A program made the translations under genes and the position numbers. From the NCBI GenBank assembly GCA_024195265.1, contig JAJLRJ010000008.1, positions 8,026,988 through 8,090,987 on the forward strand: 64,000 nt of DNA, given 5' to 3'. Below are positions 41,455 through 52,500 of this stretch, piece by piece. How positions within the stretch are numbered: position 1 is the first letter of the stretch; each line of letters begins with the position of its first letter. This DNA comes from Dendrophyllia cribrosa. Taxonomy: Eukaryota > Cnidaria > Anthozoa > Scleractinia > Dendrophylliidae. The notes under the pieces are model-generated. The model saw only the letters and a program-made list of their open reading frames with translations, had not been told where the DNA came from and searched no databases.

Positions 41455-41925
41455 AGAGCGGTTTTCAATTGAGAGTTTCTTGTCCTCTTCATCTCCCGCC
41501 TCGATTAGCCTAAGCTAACCGCGGGTTGCGTGAAAATTTTCCTTTTTTCTTTTTTAGTTTACATAATTTATTTATTATTATAATAATTTATTTATTGTAT
41601 TTGTATTTGTAATTGTAGTAATAATTGTAATAATAATAAAGTTGTTGTTGTTGTTGTATCGAAAGTAATCTGCGCTTTCTTTGGTTTTGCATTGCTACGC
41701 TTTGTGATTGGCTGAAAAGGTTCGTGCCATTTTCTCAACCAATCAGAAGTAAAATCAAAACCAATCGTGACTTGCTCGCACACGTTTTCCCTCGCTTGGC
41801 GACGGCAACATGTAGTTCAAGTGCTTCGAACTATGGTTGGTTCATTGCATTGACTGCGTCTGTTGTGATTGGCCAGTGTAACTTCTTTGGTTTTGGTTTA
41901 ACGACACTCAACAGAAAACCGGAAA
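41455..41925. mobile_element. 'ccaatca' MITE, copy e, with an A/T and gttgtt-rich insertion
   Basis: gagcggttttcaattgag at the left, then tttattattat and (gttgtt)n, then tttgtgattggctg, gacttgctcgcacacg and ttgtgattggcc. Inverted relative to the copies in SGK3-B. Confidence 0.6.
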
Positions 41926-41986
41926 CGGAAGTTTTAGAAAGAGAACTAAAGGGGAGAACAAGTAATATATGTCGCCGTATATTCTT

Positions 41987-42142
41987 GGTTTGCAACCACG
42001 TGACAAGGCGGCCATGTTGGTGGTCAATACAATACAATTTTTGTCGCAGAATTTGCATGAAAATAGAGTTTAGTTCCCAGCGGAGAGAAACGCTTTTGTT
42101 CTTGACCACCAACATGGCCGCCGTGACGTCACGTGCAAACCA
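41987..42142. repeat. Foldback MITE (aaggcggccatgttggtgg)
   Basis: tttgcaaccacgtgac / cgtcacgtgcaaa ends, and ggcggccatgttggtggtca mirrored inside. Related to the element at 24525. Confidence 0.7.
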
Positions 42143-42169
42143 TCAATTTCCACAGTTGGTTTAAAACCA

Positions 42170-43300
42170 ACCTTATAGTTTTACACTTTTTACAGTCTTT
42201 GAATTCGCTTTAGGTCTGGTTTTCACCTCCGACGCAAGCACAAGCGCAAGAAAAAAAGGGAAAATAATTTCACGTCAAGTGAAAACGTACATTGACGCAA
42301 GCATAAGCACTTGTCGTGAATCATTGATTAATGTGTCTTCTTTAAAATTTAGCCATTTGTAATAGGCCTTATTCAGGATAGCCGCCATGTTGGTTTTCAC
42401 ATTATAATGTAAACAAACCATGTGGTTCTTCGAGGAAGCAAACATTAGAAAGAAGAAAATGTTTGGAAAATGGGTTTTTCCTAAAACCGAAGCTGATTCA
42501 TGAAATAATCATATTTCAGAGCTAGAGGATAGTTGGAAGACATCATGGTTGCTCTAAATCTGACTGGCATTACCTTTCTTGACTTCGCGAACTGTTTACT
42601 TGTTATAAAAGCGACGAAAATAACTTACAGTGCTTCACGCCTTACCATGAGCGCGGTTTAGGGCCTAATTTGCATAAAATCTAAAAACGATCGTAACTTT
42701 GAGGTAATTCACCTAAACAGGCTCAAACTTAGCAGCAGGATAAAACTTGATACCCTTAAACCATTGTTTATTTGAAATGTCGAATATTTTCATCGCGTGA
42801 CCTGTTATCGTTGTTTTATTAAACAAAAAGAAAATTGAAAATGGGGTGCCGAGAAAGCATATGATGGATATAAATTGAACCGTTAATGTATTTGTATGGT
42901 TCTTCCTTATATGAATATGGCCGGAATGGTTGACTATGATTTACGGTTAAAGGGTTATTTCGTAAAAGAGGTCAGGTGGCATATTTTGTCTCTTAATATC
43001 TTGTTAATAAAATTAAAAAAGTTGTCCATTCCGGGCATGGATAGTCTTCATGCATGGAGGCAAAACATTGCGTATGATTTTCTCTTAGCCAAAGTTAACC
43101 ATCCTTACCGCATTTGAAGTTTCCTTTTTGTCCAAATTATAACGTCATCATACACGTGACCACAATAATTAAACCTTAAGCAATTTAAGGACGCTAAATC
43201 CAGTTTGATGTATACTTTTTGTGATCGTGAGGGCTAAAAAACATTACTTCCAAAGAGAAAGATTATTTACATCGCGGGGGGTCTACACCATGGGGAACCA
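42170..43300. other. Intergenic stretch without recognised gene
   Basis: Only short, unsupported ORFs. Nothing else seen. Confidence 0.45.
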
Positions 43301-43309
43301 ACCATGCCT

Positions 43310-44491
43310 TAACAACAACAACAACAACAAGTAGCTTTATTTGCATGACTATAAATCCTTACAGTATTGCAAAAGCATTACAACATAAAATGAAATAACA
43401 ATAATATAATAAAGAAAGGGAAAGTTCAATTGAGACACATTAGTCTGGATTGATAATTTGATTATTGCGGAGATCAAAGCATGAAATAATGAATTTTACT
43501 AATTGAATATTTACAAAATAATTACGAGAGTTCATTAATTCATTCGTAACTTCTGAAAGAGATAACTGTTTGATATATGGTAGGTGATACCCTATTTTCC
43601 TGTAAAATTCGTCCCTAAGAATTGAGTATTTAGAACAGTTAAAAAGGAAGTGAATTTCATCTTCAATTTCATTAGTTCCACAAGTAGGGCACAATCTATC
43701 ATCTCTCGAGATTTGTTCATATCTACCAATTTCAATCATTAACTTATGATTACTTATACAAAATTTTACTAATTGTTTTCTGTCTTTTGATTTCTTTGTA
43801 AGGTCTAAGTAATGAGAAGGCGCGTATTCGTTCTTAAAGATATTATAGAATTCGAGTTTCTTAGAGTGTTGAATGGTATGTCGCCAATATAGGATATATT
43901 TTTGTTGCATTGAGTTTACATAATGTTTGATTTTAGTTTCAGTTAAGAGAATAGGATCAAAATCGGGCAAATTATAGAATTCGGATATCCTGATAAGATT
44001 GGAGTAGAAACTATTTTTGCCAGAAGAGTGAAGATCTGCAGACATTAAAAAGATCTGTTTAACAATAGAGTTATTGTCCTTACTTTCAAGGTATAAGGTG
44101 TAGTTAATTATTTTCTGATTAATAGCTATAATAAGAGGAAACCTTCCTAGTTCAGCTCTACATGCCACATTTGATGCCTTATTGCTTACTTCTAGATAAC
44201 GTTTGCAGAATTGTAAATGGATTTTTTCAATCTGCGAACTGTCCCAAGACTTAAAATCCGGTTTTGCGTACACACCCAGACTTCGCTATTATATGTCAAA
44301 ATTGGGGAGATCATTGTGTCAAAGATTTTACTTGCTAGGAATGGGGACAATTTACTGAAATTTGTATGTTTTCTTAGACTGAAAAGAGCGTGAAGGGCCT
44401 TCTCTTTTAACTGGTCAAGTGCCATTGAAAAGTTACCCGTTGAAGAGATTACTGACCCTAGATAAGTGTAATTTTGGACGATTTCAATCAT
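43310..44491 (-). mobile_element. 5'-truncated LINE (non-LTR retrotransposon), C-terminal region
   Basis: Two overlapping minus-strand frames (44491-44192 and 44273-43440) encode the post-catalytic part of a LINE reverse transcriptase: TYLGSVISSTGNF, ALFSLRKH, SPILTYNSEVW, then IEKIHLQFCKRYL and the C-terminal CPTC..HFLFNC motif. The frames meet at TCTGGGTG near 44275, where one base appears to be missing. A stop at 43440 is followed by gcttttgcaatactgtaa and a (gtt)n tail at 43315-43330, the element's 3' end. The catalytic YADD part is absent. A related 3' fragment is at 52501. Confidence 0.8.
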
Positions 44492-44707
44492 TTTATTGCC
44501 TTAACATGCTTGAGGTTTCCACGATATCACCAGCTAATTCCTATAAACATTTTCGTAACTGCGGATATATGTGAAGCAATATAGTGAATAAAATTTTCGT
44601 ATTTTGTAAGTAACTTTACACTCCTGTGATAAACACAAAGCCGACAACATTACATTTAATCGCGCTCAACTTTGCGAGGAGTAGTCTGTCTACAGACCGA
44701 TTTATTT

Positions 44708-45025
44708 TTAGCCCAGCGTGAGCGAAGCGAGCGAGTGTGAGTGCGAGCACGTAGCGCGAGAACGAGCCCCAAGGGCGACAGAAAATATCGCTAAAAATAT
44801 CCCAATATCGCTCAAAACGTCTGCAAACTTGCGTCTGGTAACACCTTGACGGACAGTTTCGTGGAATAAATTTTCCGTTCCAATCTTACCAAAATTACCC
44901 GTACGGATGGAAAACGAACATCTACATATCCTACAGAAATCCGACGGTCCGCATTGCTTTGGTTTTCGGCCTCTCTTGGCGGGTTTTTTCAGTTTTGAAG
45001 CATTCGTCTGAGACAACATACTCCA
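44708..45025 (-). CDS. Hypothetical small protein with Cys motif (possible TE-derived exon)
   Basis: An open frame beginning at MLSQTNASKLKK (an upstream in-frame Met adds 18 residues) contains the basic AKRGRKPKQCG, then PSDFCRICRCSF and GKIGTENLF, then a run-on tail into gagcgagcg simple repeat. I recall similar FCR(I/L)C-CSF..ENLF segments in uncharacterised cnidarian proteins but cannot name a family. No splice partners found; it may be the first exon of a broken mobile gene. Confidence 0.35.
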   Translation of the reverse strand, partial: WSMLSQTNASKLKKPAKRGRKPKQCGPSDFCRICRCSFSIRTGNFGKIGTENLFHETVRQGVTRRKFADVLSDIGIFLAIFSVALGARSRATCSHSHSLASLTLG

Positions 45026-45442
45026 ACACGTGCCAGACACCGCACACAAAAAGGCAATTAATACGTCAATTATAGCCAAGGCAGAGGTGATAACGATAAG
45101 GTGTTGACATGGGGGAGGGGTCTAAAAAGCGTCTTTTCTCAAAAGAAGTCCACAACGAGCCCGTCAAATGAATTTGCACTCTCTGATTGGCTAACTGAAG
45201 TATTTTATCTAATTAATGCTGTAAGCGTACATTAGTTCCCAAAAAATATCATTATACAAAGGAACGTGTCAGAAATCTCCCGAGTTTGATTTGTTTACCC
45301 TCTTATAAATTACTTGGCACTGTGTCTGAGAATATTTATTTTCTAGCTTTACTTTTCAACGTCACATAACATTACCAAATAATGAAGAATAGGAGAAATG
45401 AAGGGAGGAGGGGTGGGGGAGATGGAGGGACAGTCAATTCAA

Positions 45443-45515
45443 TTTCGTCCCCAGAGCCTCTCTGTCCCCGCTCCAGGGAACGAGAAGAAGAGAGACCCTG
45501 GGACGAGGTTGCAGT
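45443..45515. repeat. Small inverted repeat (cgtcccc / ggacgag type)
   Basis: cgtccccagagcctctctgt at the left and agagaccctgggacgaggtt at the right; same family as 21402 and 24421. Confidence 0.5.
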
Positions 45516-45889
45516 CAATCCATTCATTTACTTTGGTTAGAGACACAGGGAGACCACAATTGCCTTCCACTGATTTCTTTATCGCACTGTACCCAGGTTC
45601 TTGCGTTCTTAATTATCTATTAGCACTAAGATCTTTATGGATATTTTTAATGTTCAGGAAAATAGTATTTACTCTGTGAACTCAGTTTATGTGCAACTGA
45701 TTCCCTTCACATTTGACTGTTCATGGGCGAACCATGACGGGCGAATCATAGCCGGCGAATCATGTTTGAAAAACCCTAGTCTGCAGACTGCAGTGAAATC
45801 GGTAGTGTAAGATGAGTTCATAATGATAGGGGTACCCGAGACATACCGAAACGCCGAGACCCTGACCAAAAATCAAGTTAGAGGTTCCA

Positions 45890-46205
45890 CATGGCAAGAT
45901 GCTCACAACACTTGGAGCGAGGGCATTCTCTTCTGCTGCTCCACTAAACCTCTGGAACAACCTGCCAAGTGACATTAGCGGCCTTGATTCTCTATCTAGT
46001 TTTAAGCGCAATCTTAAGACATGCCTTTTTAGAAGCGCTTTTAATTTGTAATTTCTTTATCTTATCTTTTCTATGCTTGTAAATTTTTTATACATTTAAG
46101 TACCGTTTTTATTTATAAATTTAAATCTTTTTCATATTTTGTAAAGCACATTTGATCATGTGCATGAAATTTGCACAATATAAATTTTAATTATTATTAT
46201 ATTAT
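45890..46205 (+). mobile_element. LINE 3' end (L2/CR1-type C-terminus)
   Basis: The frame from about 45899 reads GARAFSSAAPLNLWNNLP then SFKRNLKTCLFRSAF and stops at 46049-46051. This is the well-known C-terminal signature (F-x-AAP-x-LWN-x-LP ... FK-x-LK-T-x-LF) of L2/CR1-like LINEs. The tail is an attattatt microsatellite. 5'-truncated; unrelated to the LINE at 43310. Confidence 0.75.
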
Positions 46206-46209
46206 TATT

Positions 46210-46306
46210 ATTGTAAAAATCCGAGTACAAAGCAAGTCTGATACTACGTAGAACATTTAACGCGACCGCGACATGATAGAGCCCAAACTGAAGCCAAAAT
46301 GCAACC
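46210..46306 (-). repeat. Dispersed repeat, copy 2 (inverse of 17451-17545)
   Basis: ctacgtagaacatttaacgc and gacatgatagagcccaaact are the reverse complement of the first copy. Confidence 0.65.
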
Positions 46307-46464
46307 GTGGACAGCTGTTTCGACCTGGTTGGGTCTCGTCCGAGCCCGAGACGCGGAGTTCCAAAAATCCGAGCCAGAGACAATGAGCTTCGGTGCATTA
46401 ACAACGATTTCTCTCACTATGGTTCGTTAGTTTTTGGCTAGTTGTTGAATTACAAGCTTCTGGC

Positions 46465-46917
46465 TTAAAGGGGCTATGTCGCAAGGTGAGTCTGCGCAAT
46501 GAGTTCCTGTCATGTGACGTCACCTGACGTCACACATGTCAAATTTCTATTGTTCCCTCCCGGATCGCGGCAAGATTTATCGCGCTTGCACTCGTGTCGA
46601 ACCACGCGAGGTAAACAAACACACGATCGATTTCGCTTTTAAATTCCTCCCCAGCTTCCACCACTACTGGAAGACATCGAATTTTTCGAAGGTACGACCA
46701 ACAAATCGCAGAAATAATTTAACAAAAATCTAGCCAAGTAAATACTCTAACTAATTTGTAAACTTGAGATCTATCCTTCCACGCAATACGACGGGATGAA
46801 ACGGATTGCAGCGAATTCGACAGTAATGGCCGCCAACTTGATAAAAAGCCACCGGACGTTTTTCAAGTTGTTAGTACCCAGTACTCACCCGCCATCCTCG
46901 CGACATAGCCCCTTTAA
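46465..46917. mobile_element. TTAA-flanked MITE with ggggctatgtcgc ends
   Basis: TTAA-aggggctatgtcgc at the left and gcgacatagcccct-TTAA at the right. About 450 bp, no transposase. Its TIR differs from the agtgc(a/c)cc set, so a different family with the same target site. Confidence 0.75.
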
Positions 46918-47097
46918 ATTCGGGCGGGATTTAGCGGGCTCCAGAATTTTAAGTTTTTTGAGTTTTTTAAGTTTTCAAAATTCGAGTCTTCAAGACGGCC
47001 CTATTTTTGACGAGTCCGAAATTCCGAGACGCTTTTTTTAACCGAGAGTAGGCTAAAATTTGCCGAGACAACATTTTCGATAGACCATTCTACACCC

Positions 47098-47171
47098 TAA
47101 TCTCGTACCCAGATCTCCCACGGGCTTTTTCAGTGCAGTAGAAGCACGAGTGAGATCTGGGTACGAGATTA
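47098..47171. repeat. Foldback adjoining the POMK-1 stop codon
   Basis: taatctcgtacccagatctc and gagatctgggtacgagatta are perfect 20-bp inverted arms. They end at 47171; the TAG stop of POMK-1 is 47175-47173. In the mRNA it would form a strong hairpin immediately after the stop. Confidence 0.75.
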
Positions 47172-47172
47172 T

Positions 47173-49720
47173 CTACACGCCTGATGATAATAGTTCCTGC
47201 ACTCTTAGTAACTCCTGCAGAACCTCGTTCGCAGTCGGTCGTTCCTGAGGATTGCTTGCATGACATTTCTTCATTATTGCACGGAGCTGACTTTTTGCAA
47301 AACTGCTCCATTTCACGCTACCGAGTAGCTTTTCCACTACCCATGGGATTTTCCAAATGTCGATTTTTTCGTCGTAGACCGGTCTCAATTGAAATTGAAG
47401 AGGTTCTGACCGGTTTGGCCACCCTTGTTGTTCTATTTCAAGCTGCGATAAAAGTGACACATTCAGGGGCCTCTTATGACAACCCCCTTCCTCTGTTACT
47501 TGTTCTAAACCGTCCACGTCGTTTACAACTAAGTGAAAGTCGTCAGTTATCAAATACTGATCAAGTAGTTTATCTAGGAATGGACTATCACACATCACAC
47601 GGACTCCAATTGGACTGTTGTGTAAGTAAGCTAACACCCTGAGGTAAGCCACATTCAGCTGAAATCTTGTGTGTATGTTGTTGTACTTCGAGAGCTCGTG
47701 ACGCCGAAGAAGCCGGTCAAGAAATCTTAGCGTACCATGTTTGTAATACATCGTGACAATCTGCAAGAATCAAATGAGCAGCATTGATTATGAGATCTTG
47801 GTTATTATTATGGTCAAGAGACTGACACCAGTCATATATCTGGCTAAGTTGCTCAAAATGCAGGTATGTTAACCATCGTATAGCAATTACCAAAAAAAAA
47901 ACATTCCTACAGAAGAAATTTAAGAGAAAAAAAATCGTGCACAAGAAAGCACGTGAAACAAAATGAAAGCATTTTGGTAAAAAAAATTCTTGCAAATTGA
48001 GATGCTGAAAAAAAATTCATACTCAGAAGAAATTGCCCCCCCCCCCCCCCCCTCCCCTTCTACCCCACAAAAATTAAATGGTCCGTTCCTAACTCATTTA
48101 TTCCTATCAACGATTACAATTTTCGCGCACAAATTGCTTGGAGGTGAATAGCACTTGTTAGTATATACCAAAATAGTGGATAGCGTTGTTGGCGCACTCT
48201 GATTGGCTACTGAAACTTGGGATAGTTGTTTACTAAATACAATAAATTGAACCGGGAATGCATGTATCCATATATAGTAACGCATCTGACTAGGCAGTTT
48301 CAAGAGCCAGAAGTAAAGCTTTTAGTCTTATTTCGTAAGGCCAAAATGTAAGGTGCCAAGCGTACGAAAACATGTAACACTTACCAGTGCCAAGCGCATG
48401 AAAACATGTAATCAATTTTCTACTCTAAACTAGTGAGCAGCACTTTTACGAACTTCAAAAGTTTGTAAAACTGATTTATTTTCTCCTATGCGTTTCGTCC
48501 GACTATCGCGGACTTCATCAGAGAGTTAACATGCTTGTATTTAATATACAACGTAAACCATAGAATTTTTTACGGATTTGCGTATAGGAAATCGTAAGGA
48601 GTGACTAAGGTGTAGCATGAGCGTGACGTATTTATTTTTGAGGACCACAGATTTAAGTATCAAGCGCAGGAAAACATGTAACCGGTGCGAAGCGCGTGAA
48701 AACATGAAACCGTTGCGAAGCGCGCGAGAAAACATGTAACTGGTGCCAAGCTTGGGAAAACATGCAAGCATCACCAAGCTTGGGAAAACATGCAACCGGT
48801 GCCAAACGCGGGGTAACGTGCGTAACTCACGTCACCGGATTGGCTTAGGATTCTTCACTGATTAGTAAGAGCAATTTAAGAAAAAAAATACATCTATATA
48901 GCGCTAATATCCGAAAAAATAAACGCCCATGGCGCTTTATATTAAGTGTGAAATACTGAAAATTTCTGACAAATTTGAAGTAGTTTAAAAGGGTTCTTAT
49001 TAAAAGAGAGAATTACTTTTAATGAACTTAGACTGAAAAAAGTCTTAACGACATATTCGCTCCGATTGGCTGACAAACGAAACACGGCGCTGTTACTGAC
49101 AGAACTTGTATAATAAGAGAGTTTAGTAAACACACACACAAAAACATAATATATATATATTTTTTTTGTCAGAAGAACGAAAATCGATTTTTTTCCTCAC
49201 GGCTTACCTGTAGCTTTTCTGGACAATTGCCGATGAGGCGAGTGGCAAATTCCCCCTGAATTTGCTCCAAATTAGTCATTCCTTTTGAACAGAGCTCCCG
49301 TTTTTTAGCATCCCGGGCTGAGCAATTCGTAAAAACAACGTGGTATCCATTCCATTTTGCGTGCCAAACACGTTTAGTTATTCCATGGTGGAATCGCTTG
49401 ATGGGATGAACTTGATCAGCAATTTCTGAGCAGTCTAACCAGGTAATGCACTTATTCCATCCGGCAAAACTAAACGTGCCGCGAGGACAAGGCATGCAGC
49501 CCTCGTGTGTGACGAACATGTTAGCTGAACACGCCACGAAGAAAGGCACGGGTGTAAATAAGTCAATGTTCCATTGCCAGATGACGGCCAATTGCGTCCC
49601 AACGCGGCTTGTGAAATACACATAGATCATAAATATGGCCAAAACAATCGTACAGGACCATTGTATAGCTCTACACCAGTGCCTCAGTTTGCGTTGTATC
49701 TTGCATCCGGGAAAAGACAT
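47173..49720 (-). CDS. POMK: POMK-like protein O-mannose kinase, copy 1 (complete)
   Basis: Two coding exons, 49720-49208 and 47760-47173, joined in phase 0 (CAG|GTAAGC to TTGCAG|ATT), give 366 aa; POMK is usually about 350. The chosen start MSFPGCKIQ precedes a basic stretch and a hydrophobic segment (about residues 21-37), a type II signal anchor as in POMK. A Cys-rich segment follows (CMPCPRGTF, CITWLDC), then the N-lobe. Exon 2 carries KYNNIHTR, AYLHNSPIGVRVMCD, ITDDFHLVVNDVDGL (the POMK catalytic and metal-binding region), YDEKIDIWKIP and the C-terminal PQERPTANEVLQEL helix. By family knowledge it phosphorylates the 6-position of O-mannose on alpha-dystroglycan in the secretory pathway. 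A CTTACAG acceptor at 49748-49742 suggests a 5' UTR or upstream exon. A foldback repeat begins two bases after the stop. Confidence 0.88.
48350..48825. repeat. Minisatellite of (gccaagcgcgggaaaacatgtaaccg), 28-34 bp
   Basis: Two units near 48352-48410 and about six in 48658-48825, separated by the ribozyme region. The unit resembles the ccggcgccaagcgcgggaaa segment inside the 'ccaatca' MITEs, its likely source. Confidence 0.7.
48483..48525 (-). ncRNA. Hammerhead ribozyme candidate 2 (in POMK-1 intron, sense strand)
   Basis: Read on the minus strand. Helix I CTCT (48525-48522) pairs with GGAG (48486-48483; one G-U). Core CTGATGA (48521-48515), then a single A. Helix II GTCCG (48513-48509) pairs with CGGAC (48501-48497) around a 7-nt loop. 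Core GAAA (48496-48493), minimal helix III, cleavage position A at 48487. All core bases are canonical. Same design as candidate 1 (extra A before helix II, vestigial helix III). It is on the transcribed strand of POMK-1, so the intron RNA could carry it. Confidence 0.7.
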
Positions 49721-49820
49721 CGCACTTAACAATCGTTTACCCTGTAAGATATGTATGTCATTTATTGCTATAAACTTCACACATTTTCCAGTAATTTCTC
49801 CGCATTAGAAATTTCGCCCT

Positions 49821-50253
49821 TTAAAGTGCACCTAATCCCCATCTTTTTTTTTGCTTAATCAACTCTATGTACGTTTTTAACGTCGCGTTATTGAATTACA
49901 GAGATTTGAATTTACAAAATGCTAATTAGATGACGTAAATTCGGAAATCATTTATTATACAACTACTTGTTTTTACCACCAAGTAATATTTTTTACGAAT
50001 CAATTGACTATCCACAGTTTATATTTGGTATTTCTCAAATTGATTTTCCTTAAGTTGTACACTGCGTATTGTTAATTGACGTAGAAATAATGGCAAATTC
50101 CTAATTTACGTCATCTAATTAGCATTTTGTAAATTCAAATCTCTATAACTCACTAACGCGACGTTAAAAACAAGAAATATTTAACTATTCAACTTTTCAA
50201 CGTACATAGAGTTGATTAAGCTAAAAAAAAATTTGGGATTAGGTGCACTTTAA
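49821..50253. mobile_element. TTAA-flanked foldback (Kolobok-like MITE 3)
   Basis: TTAA-agtgcacctaatcccc at the left and tgggattaggtgcact-TTAA at the right. Inner arms of about 100 bp (tttacaaaatgctaattaga / tctaattagcattttgtaaa). The TIR start agtgc-acc matches the elements at 19830 and 29591. Confidence 0.85.
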
Positions 50254-51020
50254 ATAAACTAGCGCCTGTCATGCAGATTACGAGAAAAACCTATGTGCAT
50301 GCCACCTATACAGGGTATCCCACATTCTCGACCCCGGAGCTCCTTTTTTTGCGCATGACCTACCGAGGCCGAGCAGCCAGAAAGACCGAGGGCTCTGTGG
50401 TCCATTTTCGTCCCCAGAGCCGCATGGCTCTCTCAACCGTCGGAGCCTGAGCACGAGAATGGATATGACACAGGAGCACAGGAGCCCATTAACCCGACGT
50501 AGCCTCCATACGCACTATATTCTTGAGTCAACCGTTTCCCGTATCTTTCTATTTTTAGAACTGTAAATACTGCAGGGGGCTCTTAGATACCCGCGAAAAT
50601 AAATTGTTACCACTGTCGTCCGCACATAAACGAAACAGCCAAATTTTACAATCGTCGAACCTGGGGAGTTGTTGAATTGATGTCAATAAACAACTTGACT
50701 AAACTTGAAGTTCGATGAAGTGGTGGAATTTTTGTTTCCTCGTGCGCGATCGCGACCCAGTTCGCTAGCTTTCTTATTTCACTGTTTTGTTCCTTGTTAT
50801 TTTGGTGTTTGGAAATTAGCTAGACAAACTTGAACCGTTGTGTTAAATCGGCATGTTTAGTTCCAATATAAATTAAGTATGAGATCAACACACATAGGCA
50901 CAGTTAGGAACATTATATTGAGTATTGGCATAACCCAGAGACTATAGCAAAACTATAGCAGCGTAGTCGATTCGAAACTCGACAGTAAGACACAATAGAC
51001 AGAATTAAAAACATATATAC

Positions 51021-51377
51021 CTCGAAAATAACACTCGATCGCATATCGACAACAGCCGGTGACTTATATCCGTTCAATTTCTGTAGAAGCGGCTCGCTGA
51101 GGGGCAAAATACACATTCGCCTTTCGGACGGAGAATCCATAAAACTGAAATGCCCGAAAAGCCCTTCGAGTCTGAGAAAGAGCAAACTCGGTACGGTTAA
51201 AGTAAACACATTTGATACATCACAGCAGTGCATATAAATGCGAGAAGACGTTTTGAACAGATCAGCCTGCGATTCTTGTTGTTCGATGGCGTCCATTACT
51301 GAACCAGCATGAGCTCTCACCTCTTCGACGACCAGACCAAATGATCCTGAAATGTTGTGATCCGAAATTTTTCCCAT
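51021..51377 (-). CDS. Possible upstream exon (unknown; may belong to POMK-1)
   Basis: An open frame from MGKISDHNISG to ..RSSVIFE ends exactly at GAG|GTATAT, a possible donor (51020). About 119 codons without stop, with mixed composition and no family I recognise. Joined to the acceptor at 49742 it would stay in frame with POMK-1 (adding seven residues before MSFPG), extending the kinase's N-terminus. The upstream edge lies in mobile-element sequence (51411-51480). Only 357 bp, so chance openness is possible. Confidence 0.28.
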
Positions 51378-52500
51378 GATACTTTGCGCGCCGCTGTCCA
51401 GCCTCCTCTGCGCAAGAGCTATCCGGTATATGCATGTCGACATTAGGCTATGTCTACACTATACCGGATAGCTTATCATGTCGACATGAAAAATACTCCG
51501 GCCTGGTGTGAACAGAAACGACCCAGAACTGGATATTTACTTCTTTTTCAGTGGGTTTCAATCCTCGCTCCTAGTTGTTGACTTCTGCTACGGTTCGGTT
51601 CGATTGCCTGTTCACTGTTCACAAGCCAGAGCCCCGATTTTACGACCAAGACTTGGGCGTTGGCGACTTTGAAAGACGCGAGCTTTACATATTTGCGGTG
51701 GATTAAATTTTTTTAAGGCGCGAAGCCTTTGTTTAGAACTCCGAAGGATATCGCACCAAAATAGTTCGATACATGTGTTGCAGCTGTCAACATCGGCAGT
51801 TTTAATTAAATTCTGTCATCAAATATCATTATTGACAAAATCCGACGCCTGCTTAATAAGATTTATTGTACAAAAATGAATTTCATCGGCCAAAATACTC
51901 TACAAAACATAAACAAAGGCAACGCTGCGCCTACTCGAATAGTGGCAAAGTGCTCGCTAATTTCTTTGACATTGTCCTGCTGACCGTTTAAAACATTACC
52001 AAAATCGGAGGTATCTCTAGATGGAAGATTAAAAACCGCGTAAAGTCCGGCGTTATGAATTGAATAAACCACTCACTGGAATAACGGCTATTAAAGTTCT
52101 CGCTAAAGGAAAATACTTTAGAAATCGACGAAACTGCCAACTCGAATGGCTCAGTTCCATGTCCTCACTAACCTCTTTTCACGCAGTGTATTTTTTAAAA
52201 AACTTTCGTTGAAAACACGCCAAAAATCGAAGATAGCACTAACAATTGTTAGCCTGTGGGATATCCAGGAAGATCGAAGGGGACTTCGCTCGCAGGACAA
52301 GTTTCTTCGACTTGGGAATGAAGCGGAACGAAAATTGGTGAGCGAAGTGAGCCGAACGTGCTACGAAGGAGAGGCTCGGGCGAAACTAAACCGATTTGGG
52401 GCCGTTTCGAATGAGCGCTCATTTGAAAGATTCGAGAAAAAACTCGCAATTTTACGATCTGAACGGCTAACTTTAATAGACACTTGCTAAATTTATATTC

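Larger units (their letters stand above)
47761..49207. other. POMK-1 intron: poly-C, minisatellite, ribozyme candidate
   Basis: Holds a C run at 48036-48052, the aaaacatg minisatellite (48350-48825), hammerhead candidate 2, and A/T-rich filler without ORFs. Confidence 0.6.

Noticed and set aside
43440..44491. Host reverse-transcriptase gene
   Set aside because: Frameshifted, lacks the catalytic part, and ends in a simple-repeat tail typical of LINE insertion.
52146..52490. 114-aa ORF on the plus strand, with a 69-aa ORF opposite at 51863-52072
   Set aside because: Composition is plausible but there is no recognised motif, splice site or homology to support a gene.
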